A stretch of DNA of 64,000 nt from the NCBI GenBank assembly GCA_963680875.1, contig OY804588.1, forward strand, positions 78,950,829-79,014,828, given 5' to 3'. This stretch comes from Bathymodiolus brooksi (taxonomy: Eukaryota; Mollusca; Bivalvia; Mytilida; Modiolidae). Under the pieces are notes generated by a model. The model saw nothing but the letters and a program-made list of their open reading frames with translations. It did not search any database and had not been told where the DNA came from. A program made the translations under genes and the position numbers. Each line of letters starts with the position of its first letter. The stretch's first letter is position 1. Below, one piece after another: positions 60,115 to 64,000 of this stretch.

Positions 60115-60345
60115 TGTGGTAGGTGTGGATTTACAACTACCTATGCAATTAATCCGTGCATATTTACCACTGAAGTTGTGAGTTCGAATCCCATTCAGGT
60201 GAAGTGTACTATATACAACATTAGTTGATCAAAGTTGTCAGTGACTTGCGACAGGCCGGTGATTTTCTGCGGGTACTCGGTTTCCTCCACCAATAAAACT
60301 GACGACCACGATATAACTGAAATTTTGCTAAAAGTGGCAAAAAAC
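60115..60345 (+). mobile_element. tRNA-derived SINE copy (intronic)
   Basis: Sense-orientation copy: GTGGATTTACAACTACC, GTGAGTTCGAATCCC (B-box-like), GTCAGTGACTTGCGACAGG, TTTCCTCCACCAATAAAACT and GATATAACTGAAATTTTGCT. It lies in the intron between LU exons 2 and 3. Confidence 0.88.
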
Positions 60346-61193
60346 AAAATGACCATATATCCTGCTAAAATGTAATCAAATGTTAGAGTAAACAGAAGAA
60401 GGAACAATCAATAAATGACCATCTAGAGATACATACAACATTTGACACACATGAAACAGGACACAGGACAAAGACGAGTGGAACAGAAATGAAAACACAA
60501 TACAGGAAAATAAAATTAGGAGAAACGCAGAACACACAAAAACACCAGTAGTGAAACCAGATGCTCGCAAAGAGTACGCAGATCTTGTTTCGAATAAGAT
60601 ACCCACCGCATTAGCCAGTCATGCTATAATACTATGCGAACATATCTTTAAGCATAGTGTCAACGGTATGCGTGATTTCAACATAAATATTATAACAGGG
60701 AATATATAAAAAAAAACATTAACTATTTTGGAAAACTTTTCAGACACGGTCAATGCATATGCATGTCATGCTTCACTAGTAATATTAGCATAATTTTTAA
60801 CCGGTAAATGCTACGTCATAAAACTATTATATGTTACCTTGTTGGTGTATTAACTAACGATTCAGATTTAGGTTTTTTTCTTATAAAAACTCACCTCAGC
60901 TTTTATCAATGAAAAGAAAAACTAAAACATAACACATTGCCAGAAAAGTTCCAAAATGCGATCGTAGAAAGACAATCGATGCCCGTAACACACAAGTGCA
61001 TGAACGCTCCTTTACTTGCTTGGTAAATACATTTCAATAAAAAGTGGCGGGGTTACACTAACTCTATGACACCCTAACCTCTACTCTTAGTGAAATGATG
61101 CGGTCATGCAAGTGTTTCCTCATTTAAAATACCAACACTCGTACATATCGGTCGAACAGCGCCAAATACTAATGCGAGTTCATTTTGTTTAAG
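60346..61193. other. Intron 2 of the LU-domain gene, remainder
   Basis: Contains a dispersed repeat segment (about 60,390-60,490: AGATACATACAACATTTGAC, GAAACAGGACACAGGAC). The rest is unrecognised. It ends with CATTTTGTTTAAG, the acceptor of the next exon. Confidence 0.5.
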
Positions 61194-61374
61194 GTGTGTG
61201 ATGTGCTCACCAGTTATGCACAGGGAAAGAAAAGGAATACTGGTTATGTCAAGACCAAACATACCGGAAGTGGACAAGATGTGGGACCTGTTAAACGTCA
61301 AAATGGAAACTTATATATATGTCAAGAGTGTTGTAATACTGAACACTGTAATATGTATGGCTGTAATGATCCCA
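61194..61374 (+). CDS. Ly6/uPAR-domain protein, domain 1 exon 3
   Basis: 181-bp exon from TTGTTTAAG to A|GTGAGT. It begins VCDVLTSYAQGKKR and ends YICQECCNTEHCNMYGCNDP. The CC-x4-CN motif is the hallmark of the C-terminal end of LU/three-finger domains. Incoming phase is 0 (matching exon 59,987-60,058) and outgoing phase is 1 (matching the next exon, which opens with two bases). The donor GTGAGT means the protein continues into a second LU domain rather than ending here. Confidence 0.8.
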
Positions 61375-61394
61375 GTGAGTTTATTGAATGTTTG

Positions 61395-61650
61395 TTTGCT
61401 TAATGGTGTCTAACGCCACTTTCAACAATATTTCAGCTATATTGTGGCGGCCAGTTTTATTGGTGGAGGAAACAGGGGGATCCGGAGAAAACCACCGACC
61501 TGTCGCAAGTCACTAACAAACTTTATCACTTAATGCTGTAAAGCTCGCCCTGATCGAGATTCGATCTCACATCAGTGGCGATAGGCACTGATTGCGTATG
61601 CATAGTTGTAAATCCAACTACCATTCGATCACGATCACGACGGCCCATCA
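61395..61650 (-). mobile_element. tRNA-derived SINE copy (intronic)
   Basis: GGTGTCTAACGCCACTTTCA, GGCGGCCAGTTTTATTGGTG and the head landmarks up to CACGACGGCCC. It starts only about 20 bp after the splice donor of the preceding exon. Confidence 0.88.
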
Positions 61651-62037
61651 ATATAATTTACAGTATATGCAGTTCGACAAAAGTTAACAGCCACTCTGCA
61701 TTTTTTTTTTCTATCTTTTTTTTTCTCTTTTAAGGATGAAAGAAGTTGAACCCGAAATGTTGTTTAGTAATATTGCATTATACTTTTTTGTTTGTCTGTT
61801 CTCCAAAAGTGTTAAATTATTTCGCTTTCTAGTCTTTCGACTTTGAACATACCCGATAAAAGTTATTCATGAAACGCATCGTGCGCACAAAATTTGATAT
61901 CTACTTTTTGTATTATATAACATGGTTCGTTTGTACATATGATTGTTATTTGTTTCATATATTTATTATGAATTCTAATTTGCTTAATGTACTTTCTGTT
62001 TATCTATGTAAATATAATTGTTTTTGTTATATCTCAG
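61651..62037. other. Intron 3 of the LU-domain gene, remainder
   Basis: About 61,720-61,890 resembles a dispersed repeat tail (CCCGATAAAAGTTATTCATG then AAACGCATCGTGCGCAC; compare 54,905-54,985). The end GTTATATCTCAG is the acceptor. Confidence 0.5.
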
Positions 62038-62126
62038 AAAAGTTGAATCGGACTGTTTGCTACAGTTGTCCAGATGTTGTACATCCCAGTAAATGTGATA
62101 ATCTAGATGTCTGTGACATTGATAAG
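62038..62126 (+). CDS. Ly6/uPAR-domain protein, domain 2 exon 1
   Basis: 89-bp exon from TATATCTCAG to AAG|GTACGA: two bases completing a codon, then 29 codons. It contains VCYSCPDVVHPSKCDNLDVC, the canonical first-finger Cys pattern of an LU domain, with the same four-Cys layout as the exon at 59,267. Phases (1 in, 0 out) fit both neighbours. Confidence 0.82.
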
Positions 62127-62164
62127 GTACGATAGGATTCGACAGGTGATCTTGAAGAAAGAGT

Positions 62165-62215
62165 GAGTGATTGTTGTTTAACGGCAATTCAGCTATTTTT
62201 CAGCTATATCATGGC
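62165..62215 (-). mobile_element. SINE fragment (3' end only)
   Basis: GTTTAACGGCAATTCAGCTA then CAGCTATATCATGGCGA resembles the SINE tail only. Confidence 0.6.
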
Positions 62216-62289
62216 GAGAACAAGTTAATTTTCAATGACCAATATGCTGAGTTGGATTTGTATAGTGCTAGCTCACTAAAACAACAGTC

Positions 62290-62405
62290 CGCGGATAGAC
62301 AAGTCGCTCCAGTCGAACATATTAGTCTTTGGTTTGACTAGACCGGGGCTCGATCTATCGCACTCGGATGCGAGCACACTAATCATTACGCCACCTATGC
62401 GATTC
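62290..62405 (-). mobile_element. tRNA-derived SINE-like repeat, second family member
   Basis: On the minus strand: GGTGGCGTAATGATTAGTGT (A-box-like), ATAGATCGAGCCCCGG (B-box-like), GTCTAGTCAAAC, then GTTCGACTGGAGCGACTTG. Same family as 25,146-25,350. Confidence 0.6.
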
Positions 62406-62527
62406 TTAAAGGAAGAATTATATTCTCTGACTAAGTTATTTGTTAAGTATGTAAAGTAACAGACTGTGTGCAATTAAATATATAGGAAATGGTCATTCCA
62501 TCCGCAATATCTGATTTTTCCTATGGA

Positions 62528-62715
62528 TTAGGGTTATGGTTACGGTGTTTAACACCACTTTGAACAATATTTCAGTTATCGTGAAGCTCAGTTTTATTTG
62601 TGGAGGAAGCCGGAGTACCAGGAGAAAACCAGTGACCTCCCATAAGTCACTGACAAACTTTATCACATAATGTTGTATCGGATACACCTCGCCAATAGCA
62701 GGATTCGAACTGGCA
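62528..62715 (-). mobile_element. tRNA-derived SINE copy, head truncated
   Basis: GGTGTTTAACACCACTTTGA, GAAGCCGGAGTACC and TTTATCACATAATGTTGTAT, ending near the B-box GGATTCGAACTGGC; the rest of the head is missing. Confidence 0.82.
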
Positions 62716-63210
62716 ACTGACAAAGGAATACCTTAAAAATTAATGATTGAATTCAGTTGTCACGGAAGGGTAAGTGGTTCCTATTCCACTGGTATCGCCC
62801 GTCGTGTTATTCATGTTCAAAATGCAGGTGATAGTTAATAATATGACACATTTAATGCCGACTGCTTAAATTCCAATTCATCATCATCATCATCAAAATA
62901 TGCATTTTTTTTTCAATGATACAACCAAAACAAATGTTCATTTGGCTTTAAATACCAATCGCTTACATACCACTATTTTTTCCCCATTTTCTACTAAGAT
63001 GTATAAAATATTAGAAAGCAAACTCCGAGCAAATAAGCTAGATCCGGAAATATGTAATTGCCATTTGTGAAATCAGTCGAAACACGATAACCCATGGTAA
63101 CCATTTTAGAAATGGCACATTCTGACAAGTAGACGTGTTTTGAATATTATTCCTCCGTGAACGGAATTCAACTGAGATATTTCATTCATTGCTTTAATGT
63201 ATCGTTCCAG
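62716..63210. other. Intron 4 of the LU-domain gene, remainder
   Basis: Contains a short (TCA)n run near 62,878-62,895. No exons recognised. It ends ATGTATCGTTCCAG, a good acceptor. Confidence 0.5.
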
Positions 63211-63282
63211 CAATGTTATACTAGACATTTTATCAACGACATGTTTGAAGACAGATACAAACTTGGATGTGAAGAAAAGAAG
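63211..63282 (+). CDS. Ly6/uPAR-domain protein, domain 2 exon 2
   Basis: 72-bp exon between TCGTTCCAG and AAG|GTATGT, phase 0 at both ends. It encodes QCYTRHFINDMF then EDRYKLGCEEKK. Same length, phase and Cys spacing as the domain 1 counterpart (59,987-60,058). The third exon of domain 2 is not found before 64,000, so the gene continues past the window. Confidence 0.78.
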
Positions 63283-63314
63283 GTATGTTATATCTATAAA
63301 GGGTTCATAGGCGA

Positions 63315-63470
63315 GCTGTACAACATTATGTGATAAAGCTTATCAGTGACTTGCGACAGGTCGGTGGTTTTCTCTGGCTCCTCCGGTTTCCTCCACCAAT
63401 AAAACTGACCGCCACGATATAACTGAAATATTATTGAAAGTGGCGTTAAACACCATCAAGCAAACAACCA
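63315..63470 (+). mobile_element. SINE copy, head truncated (intronic)
   Basis: TACAACATTATGTGATAAAG, CAGTGACTTGCGACAGGTCG, TTTCCTCCACCAATAAAACT, and GTGGCGTTAAACACCATCAA at the 3' end. The tRNA head is missing. Confidence 0.88.
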
Positions 63471-63529
63471 ATAGGTAAATAATTAGCGTATTTTGTCATT
63501 CACCGTGCAAAGCGCAAACGGTTCTACAC

Positions 63530-64000
63530 AGTAAATGAAGTCATCAGTATATTGAAGTACCTTATCGAAAACGTATTTGTTGATATTGAGGGACATAATT
63601 CAGCAAATCTTTGGCATCCACATGGGAACAAACTGTACTACTTTCCTAGCCGATATCTTTCTTGACACTCTTGAAGCAGAGTGTATATTAAAAAAAAGAA
63701 ACAAAGACAAAAATAAATACAGAAGTTGAAGCCTTAAGCTCATTTTCAGGTATATTAATGATGCTCAATTATTAACCCACTCTTTGCTAACTGGATTTCA
63801 TTAATATCTCACAAAGAACATGAAATTAAAGAACCAATAAAAGTAAATGATTCCTTTATCTCTATTCTTGACACTTACCTTAAATCTGACGCAAATTGTC
63901 AAGTTCCTACCAAACTCTATGACAAAAGAGATGATTTCAAATTTGCCATAATATTTCTTTTCTCACAACTTGATAGTAATATACCAATCGCTCCCGCGTA
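63530..64000 (+). pseudogene. Degenerate reverse-transcriptase fragment at the window edge
   Basis: Across shifted frames the RT landmarks appear in order: an IENVFVDIEG-type segment; QQIFGIHMGTNCTTFLADIF (the G-x-x-MGTNC..LADLF motif); FRYINDAQLL, where the catalytic YIDD reads YIND; and LYDKRDDFKFAI followed by NIPIAPAY at the edge. Frameshifts and stops separate these, and the second catalytic Asp position is altered, so it cannot be active. It belongs to the same superfamily as the copies in the satellites but is a different, more 5'-complete lineage. Confidence 0.8.

Noticed and set aside
61194..61374. Secreted three-finger toxin gene
   Set aside because: The exon is internal (donor GTGAGT) and is followed by a second LU domain in phase, which fits an endogenous multi-domain LU protein rather than a short single-domain toxin.

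Overview
The window is metazoan nuclear DNA, most probably from a bivalve mollusc. It is AT-rich and has spliced genes with GT/AG boundaries. It carries a Mab-21/cGAS-like gene of the kind expanded in bivalves, a spliced Ly6/uPAR-domain gene, a Merlin DDE transposon and many copies of a tRNA-derived SINE common in molluscs. No species is named, because nothing here is diagnostic.

Most of the window is satellite DNA: at least five unrelated tandem arrays. They are a 28-bp satellite (1 to about 17.1 kb), a 42-bp minisatellite (18.04-20.52 kb), a second 42-bp satellite in two parts (26.37-27.13 and 38.60-39.36 kb), a 49/50-bp satellite in five blocks (41.65-50.13 kb) and a 56/65-bp satellite (50.82-54.06 kb). 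Several have higher-order structure. The clearest is the 56/65-bp array, where 2x56 + 5x65 bp makes a 437-bp unit and alternate 437-bp units pair into an 874-bp period. The two parts of the second 42-bp satellite look like one array split by an 11,469-bp insertion (27,132-38,600). That insertion contains a TTAGCTCACC-ended repeat, which contains a 4,013-bp Merlin element, which contains hAT transposase remains.

Reverse-transcriptase fragments that share one 3' end but are 5'-truncated to different degrees sit inside the 28-bp and 49-bp arrays. A separate, degenerate RT runs off the right edge.

Genes: (1) On the minus strand at 20.87-22.83 kb lies a nearly complete Mab-21/cGAS-like nucleotidyltransferase with a TPR-like C-terminal half, broken by one in-frame TGA where the family normally has Trp. 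(2) On the plus strand from 59.27 kb to beyond 63.28 kb are five consecutive exons of a multi-domain Ly6/uPAR protein. Their splice phases agree at every junction, and every intron downstream of exon 2 holds SINE sequence. (3) Two isolated candidate terminal exons lie at 39,735 and 54,403; the second has a membrane-spanning segment and a polyadenylation signal two bases after its stop. Other long reading frames are by-products of tandem repeats or lie across transposons.
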